Source: an uncultured Lachnospiraceae bacterium
GTDB taxonomy: Bacteria > Bacillota_A > Clostridia > Lachnospirales > Lachnospiraceae
Assembly: GCA_951801245.1 (NCBI GenBank)
Contig: CATOMC010000022.1
Location: forward strand, 1-26,165
Direction: 5' to 3'
Length of the DNA stretch: 26,165 bases
Below are positions 1 through 6,847 of this stretch, one piece after another (the stretch's first letter is position 1; the number at the start of each line of letters is the position of its first letter). The notes under the pieces are model-generated. The model worked only from the letters and a program-made list of their open reading frames with translations, had not been told where the DNA came from and searched no databases. A program made the translations under genes and the position numbers.

Positions 1-44
1 CTGACATCCTCGATGATCTCCATCCATTCCAGTAACTGCTCCAT
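1..44 (-). CDS. Start of an unidentified gene, cut by the window edge (possibly ISAs1-type transposase)
   Basis: An ATG at 44 on the minus strand follows a good ribosome-binding site (GGAGATGGG, 48-56) and opens a frame reading MEQLLEWMEIIEDV before the window ends. Only 14 codons are visible, so no function can be shown. The pattern of a short amphipathic start followed by I-x-D resembles, from memory, the N-terminus of ISAs1-family (H-repeat) transposases, where a similar opening precedes D-P-R. That is a weak resemblance. A TATAAT box lies 25 bases upstream, supporting a real gene start. The neighbouring Rpn remnant would fit a mobile-element-rich flank. Confidence 0.4.
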   Translation of the reverse strand, partial: MEQLLEWMEIIEDV

Positions 45-68
45 ATTCCCATCTCCGTTTTTATTTTC

Positions 69-98
69 ATTATAACGGATAGTGGAGTAATTTGTTCA
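69..98 (-). promoter_or_regulatory. Probable sigma-A promoter for the edge gene
   Basis: On the minus strand TATAAT (74-69) is preceded at 18 bases by TGAACA, a 4/6 match to TTGACA. Position relative to the ATG at 44 is suitable. The -10 box is perfect and the -35 is weak. Confidence 0.4.
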
Positions 99-131
99 CA
101 TTTTATTTACTCATGCGTTTGTCGTGTTTTT

Positions 132-153
132 AGAACATTTGTTCTTTTTTTTT
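132..153 (+). repeat. AGAACA-TT-TGTTCT palindrome followed by a T run
   Basis: Perfect 6-bp inverted repeat with a 2-base centre (132-145), then a run of T to 153. The loop is too short for a normal RNA hairpin, so an operator or an element end is as likely as a terminator. It lies upstream of the edge gene. Confidence 0.3.
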
Positions 154-154
154 G

Positions 155-200
155 TAAGGACAACAAAAAAGAACGCCTGCCCAACCCGCTAAGCGTTCTT
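155..200 (-). terminator. Rho-independent terminator for the Rpn remnant
   Basis: Read on the minus strand, AAGAACGC (200-193) pairs perfectly with GCGTTCTT (176-169) across a 16-base loop and is followed by a T-rich stretch. It sits just after the stop codon of the broken Rpn gene, as expected for that gene's original terminator. Confidence 0.7.
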
Positions 201-229
201 CCTCCATGAAAGTTACCTCTCCACTAACA

Positions 230-592
230 TCATAAATTACAGTGACAGGTATGATGCCCTGCCGCCAGACCAGAAACCATTTCTTCTAATTTCTCCTGCC
301 GTCCTTTTTCCCGTCCGATTTTCTCTCCAGCTTCCAACCCCTCCTCGCGGCCCTCCCGAAAAGTATTCTTCAAATGCTTTTTCTCATCATATTCTGTTAA
401 GAGCATATGCGTTACCATCCCTTTCCTGATATTCTCCTCGACCTCTGCCGACAGCTCCGAATATTCCCATAGCCGGTGGCACTTATCCATCAGAGCCTGG
501 TTATGGCGCCGGTTGATTTTCCCGGAAGATACGCCGGAACAGAACATCCTTATACTTGCAGTTAAACCAAAGCCTCCTCCACCAGCTTCCAT
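230..592 (-). pseudogene. Decayed tail of an Rpn-family (PD-(D/E)XK) nuclease/transposase gene
   Basis: From about position 517 downward the frame reads INRRHNQALMDKC, then a YSELSAEVEENIRKGM segment, then MLLTEYDEKKHL, and ends in a charged REGREEGLEAGEKIGREKG helix. These are the C-terminal hallmarks of Rpn (recombination-promoting nuclease) proteins, which are usually about 280-320 residues and multi-copy in Lachnospiraceae. The N-terminal catalytic PD-(D/E)XK region is missing. The first ~25 residues of the frame (MEAGGGGFGLTASI...) do not look like the family. The join between VEENIRKGM and the LLTEYDE segment also looks shortened, suggesting an internal deletion. The gene is therefore not functional. 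A matching terminator lies directly downstream. Assignment is from remembered family features, not a search. Confidence 0.6.
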
Positions 593-883
593 ACTCGTAC
601 CATTTCTTCATTTTTCGTTTTGTCATAGATTTTCCTCCATTATACAGTTTTTCGAGCTGAATACAAGAGGTTTCGGTCTTTTATTCAGTCCGCCAACAAA
701 AGTAAGGGATTGTTTCCGATCACCGGAAAGAATCTTCATAAGACGGAGATATTTTCCTAAAACATCTCCACAGACAGAAAAGAAATCTGTCAATGTAATA
801 TTCATTATAAGACCTGCCACTGCTATTTTGCAAGTAAATATTGTAGGAAAGCACGTAAAAGCAAAACCGCAGCAAAATTTTTC
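593..883. other. Spacer without a supported gene
   Basis: Open frames here are short, lack ribosome-binding sites and show no family features on either strand. No T-box or other known leader was seen upstream of asnA (no GGTGGTACCGCG-like anti-terminator bulge). It probably holds unrecognisable remains of the Rpn gene's 5' part and the asnA promoter region. Confidence 0.4.
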
Positions 884-913
884 TTGATTTCTTCTTAGAA
901 AAGCGGTTAAATA
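884..913 (+). promoter_or_regulatory. Possible asnA promoter
   Basis: TTGATT (884-889), an 18-base spacer and TAAATA (908-913) resemble a sigma-A promoter placed about 48 bases before the chosen asnA start. Both boxes match consensus only partly. Confidence 0.3.
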
Positions 914-960
914 ATATTTAAAAAGCAGGCATGTTGTCTGCGTATCAAGTGAGGTTATCT

Positions 961-1971
961 ATGGAACATTTACTTATTCCCAAAGATTACAGATCCGCCT
1001 TAAATCTCTACGACACACAGGTGGGTATTAAGACGGTAAAAGACTTTTTTCAGAACCTGCTGGCAGAAAAGCTACATCTTTTGCGCGTGTCGGCTCCTCT
1101 GTTCGTGGATCCGGCATCTGGCTTAAACGACAATCTAAACGGTGTGGAGCGCCCCGTATCCTTCGGTATCAAGGAACAGAATGACGCTGAGGCTGAGATT
1201 GTACACTCTCTGGCCAAATGGAAGCGCATGGCCCTGGATGAATACGGTTTTACGCACGGAGAAGGGCTTTACACCGATATGAGCGCCGTCCGCAGGGATG
1301 AGATCACGGACAATATCCACTCCATTTATGTGGATCAGTGGGACTGGGAAAAGATCATCTCCCGGGAAGAACGCTGCCTGGAATACCTACAGGACACAGT
1401 GAAAAGTGTCTATAAGGTTCTTCGGAAAACAGAAAAATATATGGCAATCCAGTACGATTATATCAATGAGATCCTGCCCCATGACATTTTCTTCATCACC
1501 ACGCAGGAATTGGAGGACCTTTATCCCGACAGCACGCCGAAGGAACGGGAATATTACATAACCAAAGAAAAAGGTGCCGTATGCCTGATGCAGATTGGCG
1601 ATCTCTTAGCCTCAGGTGTTAAACATGACGGCCGTGCACCGGACTACGACGACTGGGCGCTCAATGCGGATATTCTGGTTTACTATCCAGTACTTGACAT
1701 TGCCCTGGAGCTGTCTTCCATGGGAATTCGGGTGGATAAGGCGGCACTGCTTTCCCAGCTTGACAAGGCAGGCTGTCCGGAGCGGGCTAAACTCCCTTTC
1801 CAGAAAGCAATCATCGATGAGACGCTTCCCTTCACCATCGGCGGCGGTATCGGACAGTCCAGAATCTGTATGTTTTTCCTGCGAAAAGCTCATATCGGCG
1901 AGGTGCAGTGTTCTCTCTGGCCTGCCGATATTGCGGCAGAAGCTAAGAAAAACGGAATACAACTCCTATAA
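961..1971 (+). CDS. asnA: Aspartate-ammonia ligase (asparagine synthetase A)
   Basis: Makes L-asparagine from L-aspartate, ammonia and ATP (giving AMP and PPi) in the cytoplasm. The protein is related to class II aminoacyl-tRNA synthetases. The start at 961 gives MEHLLIPKDYRSALNLYDTQ, the usual AsnA opening, and 336 residues, close to the E. coli enzyme (330). A GAGG motif lies 8 bases upstream; an ATG 30 bases earlier (931) has no good ribosome-binding site. Family features visible in order include the RVSAPLFV segment, GLNDNLNGVERPV, KWKRMAL, HGEGLYTDMSAVRRDE, VDQWDWEK, and near the C-terminus LPFTIGGGIGQSRICM followed by HIGEVQ. The gene stands alone on the plus strand, transcribed toward the minus-strand transporter genes, with hairpins between them. 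It looks intact. No regulatory leader was recognised. Confidence 0.97.
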   Translation: MEHLLIPKDYRSALNLYDTQVGIKTVKDFFQNLLAEKLHLLRVSAPLFVDPASGLNDNLNGVERPVSFGIKEQNDAEAEIVHSLAKWKRMALDEYGFTHGEGLYTDMSAVRRDEITDNIHSIYVDQWDWEKIISREERCLEYLQDTVKSVYKVLRKTEKYMAIQYDYINEILPHDIFFITTQELEDLYPDSTPKEREYYITKEKGAVCLMQIGDLLASGVKHDGRAPDYDDWALNADILVYYPVLDIALELSSMGIRVDKAALLSQLDKAGCPERAKLPFQKAIIDETLPFTIGGGIGQSRICMFFLRKAHIGEVQCSLWPADIAAEAKKNGIQLL

Positions 1972-1972
1972 C

Positions 1973-2018
1973 GAATCATCGCCTGGCGGCGATGATTCAG
2001 AGAATGCTCCGCATTCTC
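1973..2018 (+). repeat. Two adjacent perfect hairpins just after asnA
   Basis: GAATCATCGCC (1973-1983) and GGCGATGATTC (1988-1998) form an 11-bp stem with a TGGC loop. Directly after, GAGAATGC (2000-2007) pairs with GCATTCTC (2011-2018) around TCC. The first begins 2 bases after the asnA stop. No T run follows, so these are stabilising or repeat-type hairpins rather than a classic terminator. Confidence 0.7.
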
Positions 2019-2060
2019 CCTCAATATTTTTCTCTGCTGCATTTTCCTACAACAGCATAT

Positions 2061-2080
2061 TCATCGCCCGGCGGCGATGA
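2061..2080 (+). repeat. Second copy of the ATCGCC/GGCGAT palindrome
   Basis: TCATCGCC and GGCGATGA form an 8-bp stem around CGGC. This nearly duplicates the 1973-1998 palindrome (loop TGGC there), so the same unit occurs twice within 110 bases. Confidence 0.65.
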
Positions 2081-2083
2081 TTT

Positions 2084-2115
2084 AAGCCCCACAGAATACA
2101 GATTCTGCGGGGCTT
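2084..2115. terminator. Strong hairpin between convergent asnA and transporter genes, likely bidirectional terminator
   Basis: AAGCCCCACAGAAT (2084-2097) pairs with ATTCTGCGGGGCTT (2102-2115) across a 4-base loop, 13 of 14 positions complementary. On the plus strand a modest T/A-rich tail follows (ATCAATTTCTATTATT); on the minus strand TTAAATCAT follows. It lies between convergent units and is the best terminator candidate for both. Confidence 0.65.
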
Positions 2116-2183
2116 ATCAATTTCTATTATTATGCTTTTATATCGTTCACCCTTTTACAAAACACTTACTCCTGCAACATTTA

Positions 2184-3026
2184 TCAGCCTTTTACTGCAC
2201 CGGCAGCAAGTCCTCCATATACCTGCTTCTGGAAGACAAGGAAGATGATCAGGATTGGAATGATTGTAATCAATACGCCTGCACAGATATAATTGTACTG
2301 ACTGCCGTAAGGGCCTGTGAAAGTATACAGCGCCGTAGATATGGTCTTTAATTCTTTTGACTGTAAATACAAGTTTGACGCATAGTACTCATTATATACG
2401 CCCACACCTTTTAACACCAGTGTCGTCATGATCGCCGGTTTTAAAAGCGGCAGCAAAATCTTGAAAAACACGCCGAAATATGTACAGCCGTCAATAATAG
2501 CAGATTCATCCAGAGATGTCGGCAGGTTCTCAAAGAACTGCAGGAAAATATAGATGGAGATAATATCCGTCCCCATTAAACAGATCATGTAACCATACAG
2601 ATGATTGATCAGGTGTAGGGTGTTCATAATCTCATAAATCGTGACCTGCATGGCGATTCCCGGAAGCAGGGACGCAAACATGAACAGATTCCTGATCAGC
2701 CCGTTGCCAATAAACTTGAAACGATTTAACACATAAGCAATCATGGAACTGACGAGCACGGATGCCGTGAGCACTACCACAAGAACAAGTGCTGTATTTA
2801 TGAATCCGCGAAGCATGTTTGCCTGCGTAAATGCTACTTTAAAGTTCTCAAAGTATAGGAAATTCTTCGGAAGCGCCAGCGCTGAAGAACTCTGATATTC
2901 TTCCTCTGTCTTAAATGCTGTGAGTACACATACAACCACAGGGATTATGGCAATCAGAGCCGCCATGATCAACATGAAATATTTAAAAAATGTAAAAACT
3001 CCCATTTCCACTTTAGCTTTATTCAT
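2184..3026 (-). CDS. Carbohydrate ABC transporter permease, MalG-type (importer 1)
   Basis: Second membrane subunit of a CUT1-type sugar importer. About six hydrophobic segments are visible, beginning with YFMLIMAALIAIIPVVVCVL. The cytoplasmic EAA loop that docks the ATPase is ESAIIDGCTYFGVFFKILLP, which has the conserved G and the L-P pair. The C-terminus ends GGLAAGAVKG, typical of MalG-like proteins. Start: I prefer the ATG at 3026 (280 residues), with GGAAGGGG about 8 bases upstream; a GTG at 3035 would sit right on that site. It lies 15 bases downstream of the MalF-type permease and is the last gene of the unit. No ATPase gene is linked, as is common for Firmicute CUT1 systems that share a multitask ATPase such as MsmK; that partner is inferred. 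Substrate unknown. Confidence 0.93.
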   Translation of the reverse strand: MNKAKVEMGVFTFFKYFMLIMAALIAIIPVVVCVLTAFKTEEEYQSSSALALPKNFLYFENFKVAFTQANMLRGFINTALVLVVVLTASVLVSSMIAYVLNRFKFIGNGLIRNLFMFASLLPGIAMQVTIYEIMNTLHLINHLYGYMICLMGTDIISIYIFLQFFENLPTSLDESAIIDGCTYFGVFFKILLPLLKPAIMTTLVLKGVGVYNEYYASNLYLQSKELKTISTALYTFTGPYGSQYNYICAGVLITIIPILIIFLVFQKQVYGGLAAGAVKG

Positions 3027-3041
3027 CACCTTCACCCCTTC

Positions 3042-4019
3042 CTATTTCGATCCCCGATTCATTTTGTTCTGTTTCTTCCTTCGCCTTACGGCTGCCTTGG
3101 ATTCATCATCCGTTCCGTCATCAAACACATATGCAAAGAACAGTTTCTGTGCAACGGTACACAGAATGATAATTGCCAACAGTACGATTGCCATGGCACT
3201 GGCAAGTCCAACCTTCTGGTTTTCATGTGCCAGTCTGTTCATGATTACAAAGTAAGTACCCGTACCCATAGTACCGTTCGTAATAACGTAAGGCGGTTCA
3301 AATGCGCTCAGGGAACCGCTGATAGATAAGATCAGGTTCAAGACTACAATGGATTTGATACTTGGTAAAATAATATATTTGAACTGATGCCATTTGTTCG
3401 CACCATCTAAAGATGCCGCTTCATAAAGATCTGCATCCACAGACATCATAGCACCCAAAAACAAGATCATATTCTGTCCTGTATATCTCCATACGGATGT
3501 AGCCGCAAGGGATATGTTGTTAATACTCGTATCCTGTAACCAATACGGAATATTCTCCTGTGCCACCCCAAAAAGAGAAATAATGGAATCCAGCACATAG
3601 CCTCTTGCATAAAAGAACTTAAAAATAAAACCGATCGCAATACCTGAAATCAAATAGGGAAAGAACATCGTTGCCTTAAAAATGGATTCGCCTTTTACCT
3701 TAAAAACCATCAATGTAGCAAAGAACAGTGCAAGTGCCAACTGAATAACTGCGCCGCCCATATAGTAAACACTGACGAACAACGATTTGAAAATCTCCGG
3801 CCTCTTAAATACTTCAATATAATTTTTAAATCCAACAAAGTTACGTTTGCCAATGTACTTCATATTATAGAAGCTAAACTGCACCATTTTCCCAAAAGGA
3901 ATATATGTATACATTAACAAAAGCAAAAGTGGTACAAACATAAATGTGAAAATGACTAAAAATTTCTGGACTTTTCTGCTTCTAAACCATTCCCCAAAGG
4001 TCTTTTTTGTTTTACCCAT
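3042..4019 (-). CDS. Carbohydrate ABC transporter permease, MalF-type (importer 1)
   Basis: First membrane subunit of importer 1. A basic cytoplasmic start (MGKTKKTFGEWFRSRKVQK) precedes the membrane segment FLVIFTFMFVPLLLLLMYTY. The periplasm-facing YNMKYIGKRNFVGFKNYIEV stretch is typical of MalF-like subunits. The EAA loop reads EAASLDGANKWHQFKYIILP. The C-terminal tail is very basic (AAVRRRKKQNKMNRGSK). At 325 residues it is a little longer than the ~295 usual for short MalF homologues because of both charged ends. It lies between the binding-protein gene (79-base gap holding a hairpin) and the MalG-type gene, so the three should be one transcript. CUT1 subunit identity is firm; the sugar cannot be read from the sequence. 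Confidence 0.93.
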   Translation of the reverse strand: MGKTKKTFGEWFRSRKVQKFLVIFTFMFVPLLLLLMYTYIPFGKMVQFSFYNMKYIGKRNFVGFKNYIEVFKRPEIFKSLFVSVYYMGGAVIQLALALFFATLMVFKVKGESIFKATMFFPYLISGIAIGFIFKFFYARGYVLDSIISLFGVAQENIPYWLQDTSINNISLAATSVWRYTGQNMILFLGAMMSVDADLYEAASLDGANKWHQFKYIILPSIKSIVVLNLILSISGSLSAFEPPYVITNGTMGTGTYFVIMNRLAHENQKVGLASAMAIVLLAIIILCTVAQKLFFAYVFDDGTDDESKAAVRRRKKQNKMNRGSK

Positions 4020-4047
4020 ATTTCTCTCCTTTTCACCCTTTTAATCA

Positions 4048-4083
4048 CTCAAGGCAGATGCTGCTATTTCCATCCGCCTTGAG
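4048..4083 (-). repeat. Intercistronic hairpin between binding-protein and permease genes
   Basis: CTCAAGGCAGATG (4048-4060) and CATCCGCCTTGAG (4071-4083) form a 13-bp stem; the single imperfect pair becomes G-U in minus-strand RNA. No T run follows, so it is more likely an mRNA-stabilising or partial-termination element that lets the binding protein be made in excess over the permeases. Confidence 0.6.
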
Positions 4084-4097
4084 AAATAATTCATGTT

Positions 4098-5555
4098 TTA
4101 CTGGTTTACTTCTACACCCAAAGACTCCTGTGCAGAAGACCACTTCTGATTCCACTCATCCATGATTTCATCCAGTGTCCTTGTTCCGTAGAGTGCTGCT
4201 TCCAGAATTTCACAGTCAGGATAATCGTTATTGTTAATACCAACTTCACTTTCGTTGTTGACATTATCAAACAAATCTTCTTCTCCTTCGGGTGCCTGGC
4301 TGTTGGAAAGAAGTTCAACACCGTCAAATGCCTCCAGCACAGACGGATACTCTCCATCCTTGCGGGCCGGGATGCTTCCCTCGTCCAGATAAATCGTAGA
4401 CTCCTCAACCAGCCATTTCATATAAAGAAGAGATGCGATCTTATTCTCATCGCTTGCCTGAACATTGATACCGAAAGAATAGTTTCCGCCAGAACCTGCA
4501 TACTGCTTTCCGTTTACACTGATCGGGAAAGGCATATAACCGATGTCATCAGGATTTTCACCTGCTTCTTTAAACTGCTCTACGCACCAGGAACCAAGTA
4601 CCATCGTAGCAATCTCGCCCCTGTTAATAGCGCCTTTGGAAGACTCCCAGTCTGTACTGGCCGGATCGTCTTCTACCAGTCCGCGTGCAACAGCCTCATA
4701 AAGGATGTAGTATACCGCATAAGGCCCTGTCATATCATCTCTCTTGGCAAAAGGATTGCTCATATGTACCATATTGTTCTTGAAGTCCGGATCGCCTGTT
4801 GCCGCACAGTCCGTATAAGCATCCCATGCACCCATCGTCCAGCCGGCTGCAAAGTTTGTATACAGCGGAACCGCATCTGTCTTATCTTTGATAATCTGCA
4901 GATCCTCCAAAAACTCTTCCGGTGTCTTTGGCATTGTCGTGATACCTGCATCTGCCCATACTTTCTTATTGTAAGCAATACCGCTCGCAGTACCTCCATT
5001 CGCGATACCATATACTACGTTGTCAAAGGATTTTTCTTCCATAAAGTTATAAATACCGTCTAATGTTGCGAAGTCACCTAACGGCATGAAATAAGTTGAC
5101 AACTCATTCTTGGCTACTGATGTCGGGATAAACATAATGTCACCCCAGTCACCTGCCGTAAGCCGAAGTGTTACGGACTCTTCATAATCGGTAATACCTT
5201 CATATTCTACTGTGATATTCGGATATAACTCCATGAACTGCTCTGCATATCCCTTATAAACCGTATCAACAATATCCGTTCTGTTGGTCAGTACTTTGAT
5301 AGAAGCCGTTAGATCTTTGTAATCCTCTCCTACCGTGATCGCATCAATAGAGGGTACGCCTGACGCTGCGCTGTCCCCGTCTGTTTCACCTGCTTCGTCT
5401 CCGTCAGCGGTATCAGTCGCTTCTGCCGCGCTGTCCGTTGGTGCCTCAGTAGTACCAGATGCACTCGTTCCTGCATTATCGGAACCGCCACATGCCACTG
5501 TAGACATTGCCAAGGCGGCTGTCAATCCAAGTGCCATAAGTCTCTTACATTTCAT
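4098..5555 (-). CDS. Sugar-binding lipoprotein of ABC importer 1
   Basis: Extracellular substrate-binding component, anchored to the membrane by lipid. Starting at the ATG at 5555 (GGGAGG 7 bases upstream; an ATG at 5570 overlaps that site) the protein has a basic n-region (MKCKR), a hydrophobic core and a lipobox STVAC with Cys22. A Ser/Thr/Ala/Asp/Glu-rich linker (about residues 24-65) leads to a family 1 extracellular solute-binding domain. This shows the usual early ITVEYEGITDYEESVTLRLT, GDWGDIMFIP and GIAYNKKVW (near-hinge) segments, then GYMPFPISVNGKQYAGSGGNYSF. Length 485 residues is normal for larger CUT1 binding proteins. It is the first gene of the transporter unit, divergent from an AraC-family regulator that probably controls it. 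Substrate is not deducible. Confidence 0.93.
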   Translation of the reverse strand: MKCKRLMALGLTAALAMSTVACGGSDNAGTSASGTTEAPTDSAAEATDTADGDEAGETDGDSAASGVPSIDAITVGEDYKDLTASIKVLTNRTDIVDTVYKGYAEQFMELYPNITVEYEGITDYEESVTLRLTAGDWGDIMFIPTSVAKNELSTYFMPLGDFATLDGIYNFMEEKSFDNVVYGIANGGTASGIAYNKKVWADAGITTMPKTPEEFLEDLQIIKDKTDAVPLYTNFAAGWTMGAWDAYTDCAATGDPDFKNNMVHMSNPFAKRDDMTGPYAVYYILYEAVARGLVEDDPASTDWESSKGAINRGEIATMVLGSWCVEQFKEAGENPDDIGYMPFPISVNGKQYAGSGGNYSFGINVQASDENKIASLLYMKWLVEESTIYLDEGSIPARKDGEYPSVLEAFDGVELLSNSQAPEGEEDLFDNVNNESEVGINNNDYPDCEILEAALYGTRTLDEIMDEWNQKWSSAQESLGVEVNQ

Positions 5556-5898
5556 GTTAAGTCCTCCCATATTTTTATTTTATTTTTTGTTTAACACGTA
5601 TGTTTGTTAAACTAATTTTATTTTAATTTAACTTAACCATTTAGTCACTATCTTAAATTTGCATTTATATTCAATTATTGATCTTTCTTGTTATTTCTTC
5701 TATTTTTACAAATTTAAATATTTATTTTTGTTCATATTAACCAATAAAAATTATTATTTAACTTAAATTTACCATTTTTTATGTTTATATTTGAATTTAT
5801 AATTTACCAACCCATTCTTTTATTGATTTTATTAGTATTTTCATTTATACTAATTTTAACTCTTATTAACCACTTTTTTAAAGAAAGGAAACCCCATC
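5556..5898. promoter_or_regulatory. AT-rich divergent control region with repeated T(T/A)ACCA words
   Basis: This 343-base spacer between importer 1 and the araC-type gene is over 80% A+T by eye and holds no gene. It carries three TTAACCA (5633-5639, 5737-5743, 5866-5872) and two TTTACCA (5768-5774, 5803-5809), all in the same orientation. Such direct repeats are what one expects for AraC-family binding half-sites; starts 31, 35 and 63 bases apart are roughly whole helical turns. Many -10-like boxes exist, so no promoter is assigned. Confidence 0.4.
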
Positions 5899-6825
5899 AT
5901 GTCCGTCTCCTTATTCGCTTCTGATTTTTATGATTGTCTCATTTCATCCGAGACGAGCAGCCGTTTTTCCTTTTCCGATTACTTTCGAAACGAATACAAA
6001 GAAATATACGACTTTTGTGACATTCTTCCTCACCTGCTGTGTCATGGAAATACTGCCGTCACCTCCCCCTTTTCCTATGAAATTGCCGGGCTGAACGCCT
6101 TTTGCCTGCTTTACACCAAGAAAGGAGCCGGAAAGCTTTTCTTTCATGAAAATATTTTACCCCCCCCCCTGGAAAATTCCTGCGAACTGCTGCCCGGCAC
6201 CCTCGCTTTCATTGACTGCCGCAAGATACACAAGCTTGTCTGTCTGCATAACATCTGGGAATATACGGTCTGTTTCGTCACTGCTCCCATAAGTTCTTAC
6301 TTCCATCAGAAACTGGAGTGCCTGGACAGTTGTGTTTATCATTTGGACAAGGATGCTGATGCACTCTCTTTATGGGAACGCCTCCTGAAAATAGAGGATG
6401 ATGACGAAACGCACAGTCTGATACGTTCCCGCGAATTGGTCTCATTTTACACGCAGCTTTATCTGACTGCCTCCATGCGGCAGTCAGGTTCCTATCATAT
6501 CCCTTCCTACCTCGCAGAAATCAAAAAAAACTTTGATACGGCCTATCAGGAGCAATATACTCTGGATGACCTTTCCGCCAAATATCATGTAAACAAATTT
6601 ACACTGGGCAGACAATTCGCCAAATATTATATGGATACCCCTCTGCAATATTTAAACAAGGTTCGGATTGAGAAAGCAAAAGAACTTCTGCTCCATACAA
6701 ACGAAAAAATAGGAGCCATCAGCCAAGCCGTCGGCATTGACAACACCAACCACTTCATTCGGCTCTTCAAAGAAAAAACCGGCGTCTCCCCTTCCGTTTA
6801 TCGCAGGGAAACACCGGTTCTGTAA
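5899..6825 (+). CDS. AraC-family transcriptional regulator, probable activator of importer 1
   Basis: A 308-residue DNA-binding regulator. The N-terminal ~190 residues form a sensory part with the cupin-like pattern of AraC N-domains (GTLAFIDCRKIHKL resembles the typical G-x-x-x-x-I-D-P stretch). The C-terminal ~100 residues are a double helix-turn-helix: YTLDDLSAKYHVNKFTLGRQF, then RIEKAKELLLHTNEKIGAIS, then NHFIRLFKEKTGVSPSVYRR, the AraC signature. The ATG at 5899 follows AGAAAGGAAA at a suitable distance. It is divergent from the importer 1 genes, the common arrangement for a local sugar-responsive activator. A run of ten C (6160-6169) encodes a Pro stretch at about residue 90, making the gene prone to frameshift slippage. 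It converges on the LacI-type gene 22 bases away. Confidence 0.93.
   Translation: MSVSLFASDFYDCLISSETSSRFSFSDYFRNEYKEIYDFCDILPHLLCHGNTAVTSPFSYEIAGLNAFCLLYTKKGAGKLFFHENILPPPLENSCELLPGTLAFIDCRKIHKLVCLHNIWEYTVCFVTAPISSYFHQKLECLDSCVYHLDKDADALSLWERLLKIEDDDETHSLIRSRELVSFYTQLYLTASMRQSGSYHIPSYLAEIKKNFDTAYQEQYTLDDLSAKYHVNKFTLGRQFAKYYMDTPLQYLNKVRIEKAKELLLHTNEKIGAISQAVGIDNTNHFIRLFKEKTGVSPSVYRRETPVL
6160..6169 (+). repeat. Homopolymer of ten C inside the AraC-family gene
   Basis: Ten consecutive C lie in frame and encode Pro-Pro-Pro. One-base gain or loss would truncate the regulator before its DNA-binding domain. It is the longest C run I saw in the window. Confidence 0.9.
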
Positions 6826-6847
6826 TGGATGTTCTGCTTTGTCGATT

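Noticed and set aside
623..820. Minus-strand frame starting MAGLIMNITLTDFFSV upstream of the Rpn remnant
   Set aside because: No ribosome-binding site and no match to the missing Rpn N-terminus (no PD...ExK pattern); treated as noncoding.
931..960. Upstream ATG as start of asnA
   Set aside because: No ribosome-binding site at the right distance, and AsnA proteins begin at the MEHLLIP-like segment.
2920..3255. Plus-strand frame opposite the importer 1 permease genes
   Set aside because: It spans the junction of two well-supported minus-strand genes; an antisense shadow.
5571..5898. CRISPR-like repeats in the AT-rich spacer
   Set aside because: The repeated words are 7 bases, unevenly spaced and without conserved longer repeats or unique spacers of constant size.
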